This document shows, one piece after another, positions 63,831 through 64,000 of a stretch of DNA of 64,000 nucleotides. Where the stretch lies: assembly GCF_002933815.1 (NCBI RefSeq), contig NZ_BEYR01000001.1:620001-684000 (forward strand), written 5' to 3'. A program made the position numbers and the translations under genes. Source of the stretch: Sphingobacterium sp. HMA12 (GTDB lineage Bacteria > Bacteroidota > Bacteroidia > Sphingobacteriales > Sphingobacteriaceae). Under the pieces are notes generated by a model that was given only the letters and a program-made list of their open reading frames with translations, did not search any database and was not told the DNA's origin. Each line of letters opens with the position of its first letter. Position 1 is the stretch's first letter.

Positions 63831-64000
63831 TGCTTTTAATTTGGGCTCGAGAGATTTAGTCTCAAATGAAAATGCAGAATCAGAGTGGGTTGAACAAACC
63901 GAGAGTTTCCTTTACTTGAGTTTAAAAGTTTTTTAGATAGTAAAAAGCGGTTTCAAAAGGATATTATAATTGATAAACGTATTAAACAAATCAATAAATA
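63831..64000. other. Right edge of the window
   Basis: No complete gene. A plus-strand frame from about 63895 (EFPLLEFKSFLDSKKRFQKD...) stays open to the end of the window and could be the start or part of a gene further right. It is not recognised. Confidence 0.3.

Noticed and set aside
1-64000. tRNA, rRNA or CRISPR features
   Set aside because: I saw no cloverleaf-like stretch, no rRNA segment and no array of spaced short repeats. The short tandem repeats at 50552 are coding.

Overview
The window looks like chromosome of a Bacteroidota of the Sphingobacterium/Pedobacter type. The grounds are two SusC/SusD pairs, lipoproteins with Bacteroidota lipoboxes, promoters with the TAnnTTTG -7 element, AT-rich spacers, and a compact DinB-DnaE2 damage-tolerance locus. 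No rRNA, tRNA, CRISPR array or intact insertion sequence was seen.

Bases 1-14800 form a mosaic accessory region. A promoter-plus-N-terminus cassette recurs here: a palindrome CGGTAT-N7-ATACCG, 44 nt, a TACTTTTG -7 box, 24 nt, then an ATG opening with MANQFLIKET. Copies lie near 70, 2341, 4098 and 6460; leader-only scraps lie near 1466 and 14330. Only the copy at 4193 is intact. It encodes a 721-residue tailspike-like protein with a conserved head, a beta-helix-like middle, a knob-like domain and a short helical tail. An orphan copy of the tail sits near 14065-14234. Between the copies lie small lipoproteins, a zeta-toxin-like kinase with a small partner, a fragment of a divergent dnaE2, broken polymorphic-toxin-like C-termini with possible immunity genes, a mutT gene with a second partial allele, a SPASM-domain fragment and two secreted alpha/beta hydrolases.

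Bases 14800-45800 are a polysaccharide utilization locus. A minus-strand operon (GH36 alpha-galactosidase, GH95 fucosidase/galactosidase, SMP-30 lactonase, mutarotase) diverges from a plus-strand operon (sugar porter, SDR dehydrogenase, D-galactonate dehydratase, HpcH/HpaI aldolase). A KDPGal-type aldolase, a KDG-type kinase and an AraC regulator follow on the minus strand. Together they predict import of galactose and its oxidative (DeLey-Doudoroff) catabolism. Next come two SusC/SusD pairs, two discoidin-like lipoproteins, a melibiase-like hydrolase and a GMC oxidoreductase with its small subunit.

Bases 45800-54330 hold a DinB gene reduced by an in-frame internal deletion, an intact dnaE2, an Rpn/PD-(D/E)XK nuclease-like gene, a hypothetical gene, a secreted-protein pseudogene and two tandem nucleotidyltransferases. 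The dinB-dnaE2 and Rpn promoters share a near-identical palindrome, a candidate common operator.

Bases 54330-64000 start with toxin-tail and lipoprotein debris. A MarR operon follows, with an 18-bp perfect inverted repeat over its promoter, and then a minus-strand cluster of small enzymes. Three ACCGATCGGT-like sites suggest control of that cluster by the TetR regulator at its head. The cluster includes a chimera joining the start of a dihydrolipoamide dehydrogenase to a GNAT acetyltransferase.
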